Of a stretch of DNA of 34,221 nucleotides, positions 24,358-32,908 are shown piece after piece. The DNA lies in NCBI GenBank assembly GCA_036399835.1, contig DASWMI010000187.1:1-34221 (forward strand), in the 5' to 3' direction. Source of the DNA: DASYML01 sp036399835 (GTDB lineage Bacteria; Acidobacteriota; Blastocatellia; Pyrinomonadales; Pyrinomonadaceae). The position numbers and the translations under genes were made by a program. The notes under the pieces were generated by a model. It worked only from the letters and a program-made list of their open reading frames with translations. It was not told where the DNA came from and did no database searches. How positions within the stretch are numbered: position 1 is the first letter of the stretch; the number at the start of each line of letters is the position of its first letter.

Positions 24358-24975
24358 TCAGCGCTGTAATGGCAGAGGAGGAAAGGGCGCGGGTTCGCCG
24401 TCTTTGTAAAAAGCTCTCAGCGCGACTTTCCCTTCGGGTGAATAACCGACCACCTCGCCGTGCAGTTTATTGGCCCTGTACTGCGACGCCGTTTGGATTT
24501 TGCCGTTCGGATAATATTCTATAGTCACGCCTTCGAGCTTGCCGTCTCTAAACTGCGACTTCTTGATGAGAGCGCCTTGCGGGCCATACCACTGCGCTCC
24601 GCCGTTCAATTTCCCGTCGCTGTACTGCGCCCTGTGAACCACTTTTCCGCTTTCGCCATAGATTAGCGATTCCCCGTGCTGCTTTCCGCCCTGATGCTGA
24701 AGAGCGGCCACGATGCGCCCTTCGGCGTAGATGAGCATAGGCCCATCGAGCAGCCCTTCCTTGAACATCATCCTTTGAGCGACGAGGCCACTGTCATCGT
24801 AAATAACAGTCTCGCCGTCGAGCTTCCCATCCTTGAAATTGGCACGCTCTTTGACGCGCCCGGCATCGTCATAAGTGACGACCTCGCCATCGAGCCTGCC
24901 GTCCTTGAGCGCAAAGGCGTGCGGCTGCGTCCCGCCGTCCTTCTGTTCTTTAACTTGCTCTGCCTTCTCAGTCAT
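24358..24975 (-). CDS. MORN-repeat / YwqK-like protein
   Basis: 205 residues made almost wholly of about eight ~21-24-residue repeats of the MORN_2 kind ('F.DGKLDGE...YD..G.v....'). It is labelled YwqK-family 'antitoxin' in B. subtilis because YwqK lies beside the toxin YwqJ; that naming does not prove immunity. No signal peptide. Between vgrG and the PAAR-like gene, the slot often taken by T6SS adaptor/chaperone genes (DUF1795, DUF2169, DUF4123 in other bacteria), so a loading factor or an immunity protein for the deaminase-like cargo are both possible. The 89-base gap to vgrG contains a short direct repeat (CAGTAAT twice near 25009-25020). Confidence 0.82.
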   Translation of the reverse strand: MTEKAEQVKEQKDGGTQPHAFALKDGRLDGEVVTYDDAGRVKERANFKDGKLDGETVIYDDSGLVAQRMMFKEGLLDGPMLIYAEGRIVAALQHQGGKQHGESLIYGESGKVVHRAQYSDGKLNGGAQWYGPQGALIKKSQFRDGKLEGVTIEYYPNGKIQTASQYRANKLHGEVVGYSPEGKVALRAFYKDGEPAPFPPLPLQR

Positions 24976-25064
24976 CCGGAGTCCCGCTGGTCCAGAAGCA
25001 ATCGTTAGTCAGTAATCAGTAATCAAGAGAGCGAGAGCGCTCATCTTCCGAGCCGCTCGCCGTT

Positions 25065-27014
25065 TTAATTGAGCTTAACGAGTGTGCCCTTGATGCTCGT
25101 GATGCCGCCGCTCTCGACAGTGTTCGAGGCGTTGCCCTTGCAGGTGATGGCGAGCTGCGCTTCGTTGGTCATGGACATGCCGGCCTTGTTCGTCATGGAC
25201 ATTTGAGACTCATGCGTCATCGCCTGCGCGGATTTGAAGGTCACGGAGCCTGTCACGTCTATCGTCAAATTGCCCGTCACCTTCAACTCGTAATTGCCTG
25301 TCACCTTCTGCGTAAAGTCTGCCTCGTTGGTGTGCGTCTCGTTGCCTGTCACCTTGAGGTCGCGCTTGCCCTTGACCTGGTAAGTCTCGTTGCCCGTGTT
25401 GACCTGGAAGGTGCGATTGCCCTTCTCAACGACATAGGTATCGTTGCCTTCCTGAATGGTCGTCGAGCGATCCGTCTTGATGGTGTTGGTCTCGTTGTTG
25501 AGCACCTTCTTGGTGCGGTCGTGCTCGACGACGATGTTGTGGTCCTTTTGCGCGTGAAGGTAGACTTCCTCGCTCTCCTTCTTGTCTTCAAAGCGCAGCT
25601 CGTTAAAGCCGCTGCCGCCCTTAGAGGTGTTGGTCTTGATGGTGCTCTTGGTCTGTTCGTCGGGGAGCGTGTAAGGGACTGTCTGCTCGGCGTTGTAGAC
25701 CGCGCCTGTGATGACTGGTCGGTCAGGGTCGCCTTCGAGAAAGCTGACGATAACCTCCTGCCCTATGCGCGGGATAAAGATGCCGCCCCACTGCTTTCCG
25801 GCCCAGCCGTAATCCACGCGTATCCAGCAGGAGCTGTTCTCGTCGTTCTTCCCCTTCTGGTCCCAGTGAAACTGGACCTTGATACGCCCATACTTGTCTG
25901 TCCAAATCTCTTCGCCGGATTTACCGACGACGATGGCCGTCTGCGCTCCGGCGATGACGGGCTTCCGACTCGTGCGCTGAGGACGAAAGGGCAGGTCCAC
26001 AGGGAAGGCTTCAAAGCTGTTGGTGTAGCGTTCCTGCGTCGCCGCGTGCGAGAGCCAGCGCAGGACGTATGTCTTGTTGGCGTCGGCGCGATAGTGGTCC
26101 TTGAGATCGAACTTATAGCCGGAGACGAAGGCCCGGACGTAGCTTTCGCCGCGCAGCGTTTTCGCCGGATGCTCGCAGGCTTCGAGACGACGGTTGGCAC
26201 GCTGCTCGCCGCCGTCCTGCTTGGCGAAGCCACCCGGATATTCGTAGATGCGCATCTCGCTGCCAGTTCCGGCGACTTCCACCTTGAGGTCCGTGCTCGG
26301 AGTCTCGAAGTTAAAATCGTCGTGGGCAAACTTGCCTGTCACGACCTGCTCTTCAATCGTGCAGCGCGTGATGGCGTGGTCGTCCGTGTGACTGATGTCG
26401 CTCTGGCGATACTTGGCCGCGTCCAATCCGGGGCAAGACTGGAAAGAGTCCGCGTCGTCTGCGAGGACCAGCGTGTGCTTGTCCGACGTGTGCTCGAAGA
26501 AATAGAAGATGCCTTCATCCTCCATCAGCCTTGAGACGAAGTTAAAAGCCGTCTCGTCATACTGCACGCAGTATTCGCGCGCAGCGTAAGTGGCCTTGAG
26601 GTCGTTGCGAAAATCCGTAAAGCCCAGATTGCTGAAGATGGTCTCGATAATCTGCGGGACCGTTTTGTTTTGAAAGATGCGGCAATCGCCCGTCTTGGTC
26701 AGCATCCAGAGCCAGGGGTGCAGCTCGGCGTAGTAGGTCGTCAGACGCACATCACTGTCTTCCTGCACAAAGCGCCCGACAAGACCGTTGATGTGATGCT
26801 CCGTGCCGTCGTTGAGCTTGATGGTAGCGGTCACGCTCTGGCCCACGATGGCGCTAAAATCCAGGCTGTTGTCTTCGGAGACCATCTCCAGATGAAAATG
26901 AAAGAGACCCGAAATGCTCTCTTCGCCCGTCAGCGAACGCAGCAGCAGCTTGTTCTCGCCGAGCGGCGTCGTGACCTTCAGGTGAACCGTATCCTGTGTG
27001 TATGTTGCGCTCAT
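25065..27014 (-). CDS. vgrG: T6SS spike protein VgrG (TssI)
   Basis: 649 residues. Residues ~1-370 match the gp27-like hub (SLTGEESISGLFHFHLEMVSED, AREYCVQYDETAFNFVSRLMEDEGIFYFFEH, HPWLWMLT). About 375-450 is the gp5 OB-fold (GKSGEEIWTDKYGRIKVQFHWDQ, WAGKQWGG.FIPRIGQEVIVSFLEGDPDRP). The last ~170 residues form the spike beta-helix with repetitive short units (VTGNETHT, VTGNYELKVTGNLTIDVTG, SMTNKAGMSMTNEA). It ends without an extra effector domain, so cargo must be bound through the tip or an adaptor. VgrG trimerises at the end of the Hcp tube and is pushed into the target. A run of AGAGAAA precedes the ATG. The iterated TGGWCCA motif is absent from this gene. Confidence 0.96.
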   Translation of the reverse strand: MSATYTQDTVHLKVTTPLGENKLLLRSLTGEESISGLFHFHLEMVSEDNSLDFSAIVGQSVTATIKLNDGTEHHINGLVGRFVQEDSDVRLTTYYAELHPWLWMLTKTGDCRIFQNKTVPQIIETIFSNLGFTDFRNDLKATYAAREYCVQYDETAFNFVSRLMEDEGIFYFFEHTSDKHTLVLADDADSFQSCPGLDAAKYRQSDISHTDDHAITRCTIEEQVVTGKFAHDDFNFETPSTDLKVEVAGTGSEMRIYEYPGGFAKQDGGEQRANRRLEACEHPAKTLRGESYVRAFVSGYKFDLKDHYRADANKTYVLRWLSHAATQERYTNSFEAFPVDLPFRPQRTSRKPVIAGAQTAIVVGKSGEEIWTDKYGRIKVQFHWDQKGKNDENSSCWIRVDYGWAGKQWGGIFIPRIGQEVIVSFLEGDPDRPVITGAVYNAEQTVPYTLPDEQTKSTIKTNTSKGGSGFNELRFEDKKESEEVYLHAQKDHNIVVEHDRTKKVLNNETNTIKTDRSTTIQEGNDTYVVEKGNRTFQVNTGNETYQVKGKRDLKVTGNETHTNEADFTQKVTGNYELKVTGNLTIDVTGSVTFKSAQAMTHESQMSMTNKAGMSMTNEAQLAITCKGNASNTVESGGITSIKGTLVKLN

Positions 27015-27068
27015 TACTTTTTCTCTGAACCCGAAAACATTATCTATCCTTCATCAAAGGCCGAATCA

Positions 27069-28505
27069 TCACCTTGAATTCGAGAGCTGCGTGTCGTAGT
27101 AAGCCTGCAAAGCTTTTTCGAGGCGCGGGTATTTGGCGATGAAATCATCCAGGTCTTTTTTGTCCAGCTCCAGAATCTCGCTGTTCTCTATCGCGATGAT
27201 GGTCGCGCTGCGTACCTTGCCCGAGATGAGCGCCCTGTGCCCGAAGCAATCTCCCTCGCGCAGAGTGTTTAGCAGCAGCTCCTTCCCGTCATCTTCGCGG
27301 CGAACGACATGGACCGCTCCGCTTCGTATGGCAAACATCGAAGCGCCCGGCTCGCCCTGCCGGATGATGACGCTGTGCTTCGGATACTTGCGCGGGGTCA
27401 TCCTCGCGATTAATTCGGAGAGCTTGTCGGGCGGCAGCCCGAAGAAGAGAGGAATCCTCAGCGCCTGCGTGTTTGCACGCAGATAGTAGGGGCTGACGGC
27501 GACCTGCGAATCGTCTTCGGTCCACTCTTCCGTCTTGAGCCAGGAGGTCCAACCGAGTCTCGGTCCGTGTTTCATGCAGAGGCGCGCTTCGGGAACTTCA
27601 TTAGCCTTCAGCGTCAGTCGAAAGCTGAACTCAAGCTCGTCGCCGATGTAAAATCTGGTCAGGTCGCAGAGCGGGCCGAAGCCCCATCCGGTCGGAAGAA
27701 AATCCAGAAACTGCTCCTGCGTGAGCGGGCCAAGTGCGATCTCGAACCGCCCCTGTTGCTCCCAGACGCGCGTTCCGGCGACGACCATCTCCCGGCCCAA
27801 AACATGGTTCTGCCCGGCCTCCCCGATGGTGGTCCACTGGCTTTCTTCCAGACGATACCAGCGACCCTCGAATTGATGTCCCCTTGCAGGGACCTCGAAA
27901 TAATCCGCGAGGATAAATTCGAGTCCGGTCATAGAGCGAGGCTGCTGGCCCAGAAGTCCGGCGTAATAGAGCAGCGCGCGGTCTCTAATCTGCATCCGCC
28001 CTTGCAGGCCATGCGTCCCGAGTCCCATCACCGAATAGATGTAACGAGAGATGCGGTCCTGTCCGGGCGGCTTCGATTCGAGTCCGACGCGATGCAGCTT
28101 GCGAATCCTGTAGAGCAGCGAGACGAGACGATGGTTGAAGATGTCCAGAAAATCTCTAAAGGCCGTGTCTTTTTTCGAGGTGCGCTCAAGGATCAATTCC
28201 GTAGAGGGGATGGCGAGCGGTCCGAGGCAACCGGCCAGCCCCAGGAAATTGACGGTCATCTCGGCGGGCTTGCCCTTCATCAAGGGCGGCTTGACCTCGG
28301 CCACATCGCTCGCGGAAAAGTCCAGCCCGACGCCAGACTTAAAACGCACGGCCTCCAGGCCCGGGTCCGCGCCCTCGCCGACCGAAGCCTGTGCGGAATG
28401 GGACATCTCCAAAAGTCTGACCGCCTGGAAAAAGTCGAAGCGGTAGCCTTCTGCAAAGAGCCATTCGTCTACAGGATTATCTTGTCCCCAGCCATAGAAG
28501 GCCAT
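27069..28505 (-). CDS. tssG: T6SS baseplate protein TssG fused to a cyclic-nucleotide-binding-like domain
   Basis: 478 residues, longer than the ~330-350 usual for TssG. Residues ~1-345 are TssG/ImpH (YRFDFFQAVRLLE, FLGLAGCLGPLAIPSTELILER, FRDFLDIFNHRLVSLLYR, EQFLDFLPTGWGFGPLCDLTRFYIGDELEF). Residues ~355-475 are a cNMP-binding fold: YPKHSVIIRQGEPGASMFAIRSGAVHVVR, then EGDCFGHRALISGKVRSATIIA and ILELDKKDLDDFIAKYP. The phosphate-binding cassette lacks the usual glutamate of 'FGE' (His here), so the ligand may not be cAMP/cGMP, or the domain may only bind protein. TssG and TssF form the baseplate wedge. The start overlaps the tssF 3' end by 37 bases and uses a site in it (GAGGGAG), so the two are translationally coupled. 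Confidence 0.93.
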   Translation of the reverse strand: MAFYGWGQDNPVDEWLFAEGYRFDFFQAVRLLEMSHSAQASVGEGADPGLEAVRFKSGVGLDFSASDVAEVKPPLMKGKPAEMTVNFLGLAGCLGPLAIPSTELILERTSKKDTAFRDFLDIFNHRLVSLLYRIRKLHRVGLESKPPGQDRISRYIYSVMGLGTHGLQGRMQIRDRALLYYAGLLGQQPRSMTGLEFILADYFEVPARGHQFEGRWYRLEESQWTTIGEAGQNHVLGREMVVAGTRVWEQQGRFEIALGPLTQEQFLDFLPTGWGFGPLCDLTRFYIGDELEFSFRLTLKANEVPEARLCMKHGPRLGWTSWLKTEEWTEDDSQVAVSPYYLRANTQALRIPLFFGLPPDKLSELIARMTPRKYPKHSVIIRQGEPGASMFAIRSGAVHVVRREDDGKELLLNTLREGDCFGHRALISGKVRSATIIAIENSEILELDKKDLDDFIAKYPRLEKALQAYYDTQLSNSR

Positions 28506-30280
28506 CGTTTCCAGACTCCCTCGCGTTGCTTGCTCTTGATGACGAGCCGCGTAAACGAGTTGACCGAAGCGTAGAGAGAGAAGAAGTTGTTCAAGACCGC
28601 GCCGAGCAGAAAAGCTCCGCTCCCGACATACATATCCTCGTCAAAGGTGAGCGCGATTTCGGTGCCGCGACAAAAGCCGCGCCAGGCTTCGTCGCCGGTG
28701 TGGCCCATCACTTTGCGACACGACATCTCGCGTATTCCTGCAATCTGCTGCTGCGTCGAAGGACGGTCGGAAAAACAGTAGAGCCGCAGTATCTCGCGCA
28801 GGGCTGGCAGGCTCTCCTGTCCTTCTGAGAGCGAGAGATGGTTGAGCGCAAGATGCGAGACGAGCCGCCAGAGCGTCGCGCCCCTCAAGGGCGGCGAGAG
28901 CGGCAGCGTCGGCTTGCCCAGACACGCGATGCGAGCGAGCGGCGCTTTCTCTTCGGTTTGGAGCAGAGCGCCCGCCGGAAGCTGCGTCGGGAGTTCCCTG
29001 TTGGTGCAGAGCGTGTGCGCGTAGACGGTCTGGACGGGCGGCAGCGAGGGCGTAAAATCCAGGTCCAGAAACGAAAGAAACATCTCCGTGCCCGGCACGT
29101 CCTTGCGTCTTGAAGGCAGGCGGCGCGCGTGCCAGAAGGCTTTCTGCTCGCGGCCCTCCATGTGATGGTTGTAGGAATAGAAAGGCTCGAAGCTCTTCGT
29201 ATCATCATCCGCGTTGGAAGAGGCAGAGACAGAGATAATCGAATGTATCTCGGTGGTCCTTTCCCTGCGCTTGTCCGGGACGAGCGTGTATTCGAGCGTG
29301 CGGTGGTCCAGTCGAATCGGCTCGGTCGTCTTGCGAAAGAGATTGATGATGGGCGTGCATCCGAGGCTGAAGGTGTTCTCGTCAACGACCAGATTCTGCG
29401 CGGGCAGGCGGTCGAGCATGATGAGAATATCGAGGCTTTCGGTCGAGCGGTGCGCGTTCAGATAATCCAGATCGAAGAAGAGATATTTTTCCGGGAAGGC
29501 GAAGTATTCCTGCAAGAGCCTGTAGCCCGGGTGCGCGTGCTGCGGGTAAGGCAGGACGACCTCTTCGTGGCCGAAGCCGACGGGCTTGATGGCTCCCTGC
29601 GGCAGATGTACGGGCCACGCGCCATTCTCCGAGAGGACGGCGACGCCGCGTACATGACAGAACAGCAATTCGTAAAGCGCGTTGGTCAGTATCGAATCGC
29701 CGTTGAGATAAAAACGCAGGCGATTGAGAGAGAGTTCCTGTAGCTTGCCCGCCGTGCAGACCAGCTTCAATCTGAGCACCGCCGCGACCTTCGTCTCCGT
29801 ATCGAGAAACTCGAACTGCCCTGTGCTTTCGATGCCCGCGTAAACGACCTTGAGCGGCCAGAGCGTGACCGGGTAGCAGGTCCGAAAACGACAGGCCAGC
29901 CCCTGCGACGTATAGGCAAAAAGCGGCGTCCCTTTCTCTATCAGGTGGCCCGTCGAAATCTTTCCCTGTTCGGGGTCAACGTCGAAGCGCGCCACGGCCA
30001 TGGAGGGAATTGGGTTGACCAGTTGAGGATAGAGAATACTCAAGAGCGCCGTCGTGATTTCCGGGAACTCGCTTTCCAAATCATGCTGAAGCCGCGCCGT
30101 GAGAAAGGCGAAGGATTCCAGCAGGCGCTCAACATGCGGGTCCGCGCACTCGTCATGGCCGAGTTCGAGCCGGGTTGCGACGCGCGGGTAAAGCTCTGCA
30201 AACGCGCTCCCCATCCGCCGAAGATAGGTCAGCTCGATTTTGTAATATTGGAGCAGGTCTTCACGTTGATTCGTGCTCAT
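28469..30280 (-). CDS. tssF: T6SS baseplate protein TssF
   Basis: 603 residues, normal length for TssF/ImpG. The N-terminus is typical: LLQYYKIELTYLRRMGSAFAELYPRVATRLEL followed by DPHVERLLESFAFLTARLQHDLESEFPEITTALLSILYPQLVNPIPSMAVARF. It also shows SEGQESLPALREILRLY near the C-terminus. TssF pairs with TssG (TssF2-TssG) to make wedges around the VgrG hub in the cytoplasm next to the membrane complex. GGAGGAG (30290-30296) lies nine bases before the ATG. A perfect hairpin stands directly upstream of that site, within the end of tssE, which overlaps by 20 bases. Confidence 0.96.
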   Translation of the reverse strand: MSTNQREDLLQYYKIELTYLRRMGSAFAELYPRVATRLELGHDECADPHVERLLESFAFLTARLQHDLESEFPEITTALLSILYPQLVNPIPSMAVARFDVDPEQGKISTGHLIEKGTPLFAYTSQGLACRFRTCYPVTLWPLKVVYAGIESTGQFEFLDTETKVAAVLRLKLVCTAGKLQELSLNRLRFYLNGDSILTNALYELLFCHVRGVAVLSENGAWPVHLPQGAIKPVGFGHEEVVLPYPQHAHPGYRLLQEYFAFPEKYLFFDLDYLNAHRSTESLDILIMLDRLPAQNLVVDENTFSLGCTPIINLFRKTTEPIRLDHRTLEYTLVPDKRRERTTEIHSIISVSASSNADDDTKSFEPFYSYNHHMEGREQKAFWHARRLPSRRKDVPGTEMFLSFLDLDFTPSLPPVQTVYAHTLCTNRELPTQLPAGALLQTEEKAPLARIACLGKPTLPLSPPLRGATLWRLVSHLALNHLSLSEGQESLPALREILRLYCFSDRPSTQQQIAGIREMSCRKVMGHTGDEAWRGFCRGTEIALTFDEDMYVGSGAFLLGAVLNNFFSLYASVNSFTRLVIKSKQREGVWKRWPSMAGDKIIL

Positions 30281-30752
30281 GTATCTCTGCTCCTCCGGTT
30301 CTGTGCTGGACCAGCACAGGGAATGAGACCGGCTCTGTGACCGAACCGATCAAGAGCACTCCGTCTATCTTGACCCAGAGCGCACGATTGCTTTTCTGAA
30401 ACGGCTCGACCGTCACCTGGACCTGCCGCAGACGCGGCTCGAAGGCGTTGATGGTCTCGCGTATAATCTGGGCCAGTCGCCGCTGGTCGTCGGCGTTCTG
30501 TGCGGAAAAGGACGAGAAATCAGGAATCCCGTAATTGATAATCGTCCGCTCGACATCGCCGAGGAGATGCGTCGGGACAGAGCAGCGCGTGTTTAAGAGC
30601 CGCTCCAATTCCCGGCGCACGGACTCCTTCAGCTCTTTTTTATTGAGAATACGAAAAGGGTGCGGCTCCTCTTTGAGCGACTTCGGATCGTCGTCCATCA
30701 GTCGCTCGAAGAGCAGCGCCCGCGCCCCCTCGATGGGTTTTGGCTCGCGCAT
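30261..30752 (-). CDS. tssE: T6SS baseplate protein TssE (gp25-like)
   Basis: 163 residues, the family's usual size. Contains the gp25-like core: LKESVRRELERLLNTRCSVPTHLLGDVERTIINYGIPDFS, then RRLAQIIRETINAFEPRLRQVQVTV, with the conserved E-P-R-L run. TssE joins the sheath to the baseplate and starts sheath assembly. There is no good Shine-Dalgarno before the ATG, which lies nine bases after the hcp stop, so it probably depends on coupling with hcp. It overlaps tssF by 20 bases. Confidence 0.95.
   Translation of the reverse strand: MREPKPIEGARALLFERLMDDDPKSLKEEPHPFRILNKKELKESVRRELERLLNTRCSVPTHLLGDVERTIINYGIPDFSSFSAQNADDQRRLAQIIRETINAFEPRLRQVQVTVEPFQKSNRALWVKIDGVLLIGSVTEPVSFPVLVQHRTGGAEIHEHEST
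30301..30319 (-). promoter_or_regulatory. Perfect 19-base palindrome just upstream of the tssF ribosome-binding site
   Basis: CTGTGCTGGACCAGCACAG is symmetrical around its middle base, giving an 8 bp stem with a 3-base loop on the mRNA. It ends four bases before the GGAGGAG of tssF and contains one copy of the iterated TGGACCA motif. It lies in the coding end of tssE (LVQH). The structure is certain; a role in tssF translation is inference. Confidence 0.45.
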
Positions 30753-30761
30753 GATAAAAGC

Positions 30762-31247
30762 TTACGCGTTGGTGTTCTTGGCTAAATCCCACTTGGTATC
30801 CACATGGCCCAGCTCCGAGCCTTCGGCCTTCTGCGTGTGGAAGTCCCAGGTGATGTGGTTGTAGTTCATCGTCAGGGTTTCGACGGGCTTATCGCCGCCG
30901 CCGCCGCCGATGGAGACCGAAGAGATGACCACGTTCTTCAGCGTGTAGACGATGAGCGGGAGCATAGCCCCCTTGTCATTGCGCCCGACGGTGATCTTGA
31001 CTTCGGTAAAGTTGTCTCCCTTGCAGCACGCCTCGTTGAACTTGGGCGATGACTGGTCTAGGTACTTGGTGACGGTAAAGTCCTGGTGATTGGGCTTGCC
31101 GGAAGTCCGCTCAGTGTTGCTGAGGTCGCCAGTGATCTGCATGGCAACACCGTGGCTGAACGAGAGCAGCTCAATCTGGGATGTGAAATCTTTGACCGTG
31201 CTGGTCCCCGGAATGTCCGGCGTCATCTTCATAAGCAAAACGTCCAT
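30762..31247 (-). CDS. hcp: T6SS tube protein Hcp (TssD)
   Basis: 161 residues, the normal Hcp length. Begins with MDVLLMKMTPDIPGTSTVKDFTSQIELLSFSHGV, the first strands of the Hcp barrel, and continues with the family's FTVTKYLDQSSPKFNEACCKG, VKITVGRND and YTLKNVVISSVS; the final MNYNHITWDFHTQ is also typical. Hcp hexamers stack into the inner tube inside the TssB/C sheath and can carry small effectors. GGAGG five bases before the ATG is strong, as expected for a protein made in large amounts. A 158-base gap separates it from tssC and contains a palindrome. Confidence 0.96.
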   Translation of the reverse strand: MDVLLMKMTPDIPGTSTVKDFTSQIELLSFSHGVAMQITGDLSNTERTSGKPNHQDFTVTKYLDQSSPKFNEACCKGDNFTEVKITVGRNDKGAMLPLIVYTLKNVVISSVSIGGGGGDKPVETLTMNYNHITWDFHTQKAEGSELGHVDTKWDLAKNTNA

Positions 31248-31267
31248 ATATCCTCCATTAACTTTCT

Positions 31268-31281
31268 CAATCTTGAGATTG
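31268..31281. promoter_or_regulatory. Palindrome in the hcp leader
   Basis: CAATCTTGAGATTG has perfect 6-base arms around TG and stands about 20 bases before the hcp ATG. A second inverted pair, CTTGAA (31363-31368) and TTCAAG (31384-31389), is nearer tssC. These are the only clear structures in the 158-base gap; I see no good promoter boxes. An operator or mRNA-processing site is possible but unproven. Confidence 0.3.
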
Positions 31282-31405
31282 GGTCAGGTCTGCACAAACA
31301 TTTTTCTGCGAGCGCAGAGGTTCAGGCGGCGCGGACCACGTGCAGGCCCGAAAGCCCGCGCCCTTGAACAAAAACGCTCTCATTTCAAGCGAAGGGCTAA
31401 CCGCT

Positions 31406-32908
31406 CTAGGTAGCCACGGGGGGCGGCAGGTTCGCTACCAGCCGAATCGAAGCCGTCAACTCGTCCAACTGGAAGTGCGGCCTCAGAAAGACCGTCGCCT
31501 TGTAGCAGCCGGGCTTGCCCGGCATGTCGAAGACATCTATCCGAGCTTCGCGCAAGGGATAGGAAGCCTTAGAGGACTGCGATGCCCTGTCATCCAAGAG
31601 CACGTAGTTGGCGATCCACTTGTTGAGGTAGTCGGCCACATTCTCCTTCGTCATAAAGCTGCCGATCTTGTCTCGCATAATCACCTTGATGTAATGAGCG
31701 AAACGCGAAGCGGCGAGAATGTAGGGCAACTGGCTTGAGAGCCTGGCGTTGGCCGTCGCATCCGAGGTGTTGTAGACCTTCGGCTTCTGCACGGTCTGCC
31801 CGCCGAAGAAGGCCGCGTAGTCCGTGTTCTTGCAGTGGACCAGCGTGATAAAGCCGAGGTCGTTCAGCTCTTTCTCGCGGCGGTCCGTGATGGCGATTTC
31901 CGTCGGACACTTGAGGGCGATGTCGCCTTCGTCCGTGCGGAAGGTGTGAGACGGCAGCCCTTCGACGATGCCTCCGCCCTCGACGCCGCGAATCGCCGCC
32001 GTCCACTTAAAGAGCGAGAAGGCGTTGGTGATGCGCTGGGCCATCGCGTAGGCGGCATTGCCCCACAGGTATTTGGCGTGGTCTTTGCCGTCCACATCTT
32101 CCTTGAAATCAAACTCGTCCACGGGAACGGTGTCCGGCCCGTAAGGCATACGGAGCAGGATGTGCGGCAGGCAGAGGGCGACGTAGCGGGAATCCTCCGA
32201 CTCGCGGAAAGAGCGCCACTTGACCATCTCCATGCTCTCGAAAATCTTGGCTAGGTCGCGCGGGACGCGCATCTCCGTAAAGCTGTCCATGTCGAAGAGA
32301 CGCGGGCTGGCCGAGGCGATAAAGGGCGCGTGCGCGGCTGCCGCGACGTTCGACATCTTTTCCAGCCAGGCGATGTCCTGCGGATGACGACCGAACTCAT
32401 AATCGCCGACGAGCAGGCTGTAGGGATGCCCGCCGAAGGTGCCGTACTCCTCTTCGTAAAGCAGCTTGAACTGAACGCTCTGGTCGAATTCGACGGCCCG
32501 CTCCATATCGCTCAGCAGCTCTTTCTTCTTGGCATTCATCAGCCGCAGCTTGAGCATCGTTCCGGTCTCCGTGTTCTGGACCAGATAGCTCAGCCCGCGC
32601 CATGATGATTCGAGCTGCTGAAACTCTTTATCGTGGAGGATTTCGTTGAGTTGGTTGGTCAACAGCTCGTCAATCTCGGCGATGCGCTTGCTAATCATCG
32701 CCACGGTGTCGTCGCTCACAGTCATGCTTGAATCGAGCACCTGCTTGGCAAATTCGCCGACGAGGTCTTTGGCATAATCGCGCTGCGATTCGTCGCGGGC
32801 CAGCTTGCCCTTGGTGATAATCTTATCGAGCAGACTCAGCTCGGCCTCTGCCGCTGGCTGTGTCTCTTCCGGTTTTGGTTGTTCGGGATTTTTATCCTTG
32901 GCTGCCAT
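31406..32908 (-). CDS. tssC: T6SS contractile sheath large subunit TssC (VipB)
   Basis: 500 residues, the usual length. Typical blocks are present: an N-terminal helical part, FQQLESSWRGLSYLVQNTETG, LLVGDYEFGRHPQDIAWLEKMSNVAAAAHAPFIASASP, RDLAKIFESMEMVKWRSFRESEDSRYVALCLPHILLRMPYG and CKNTDYAAFFGGQTVQKPKVYN. The C-terminal FMTKENVADYLNKWIANYVL precedes the last strands (KATVFLRPHFQLDELTASIRLVANLP). With TssB it forms the cytoplasmic sheath that contracts to drive the Hcp tube. GGAGGAG lies upstream of the ATG within the end of tssB, which overlaps by 17 bases, so sheath subunits are co-translated. Confidence 0.97.
   Translation of the reverse strand: MAAKDKNPEQPKPEETQPAAEAELSLLDKIITKGKLARDESQRDYAKDLVGEFAKQVLDSSMTVSDDTVAMISKRIAEIDELLTNQLNEILHDKEFQQLESSWRGLSYLVQNTETGTMLKLRLMNAKKKELLSDMERAVEFDQSVQFKLLYEEEYGTFGGHPYSLLVGDYEFGRHPQDIAWLEKMSNVAAAAHAPFIASASPRLFDMDSFTEMRVPRDLAKIFESMEMVKWRSFRESEDSRYVALCLPHILLRMPYGPDTVPVDEFDFKEDVDGKDHAKYLWGNAAYAMAQRITNAFSLFKWTAAIRGVEGGGIVEGLPSHTFRTDEGDIALKCPTEIAITDRREKELNDLGFITLVHCKNTDYAAFFGGQTVQKPKVYNTSDATANARLSSQLPYILAASRFAHYIKVIMRDKIGSFMTKENVADYLNKWIANYVLLDDRASQSSKASYPLREARIDVFDMPGKPGCYKATVFLRPHFQLDELTASIRLVANLPPPVAT

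Noticed and set aside
25080..25460. Repetitive DNA at the vgrG 3' end as a possible CRISPR or tandem-repeat array
   Set aside because: The repetition follows protein-level beta-helix units (VTGN, SMTN) of the spike; spacing and sequence are not those of a CRISPR array.
25203..26534. 443-codon open frame on the + strand opposite vgrG
   Set aside because: It lies wholly inside a clear VgrG gene, has composition typical of the antisense of a GC-rich gene and shows no domain or signal.
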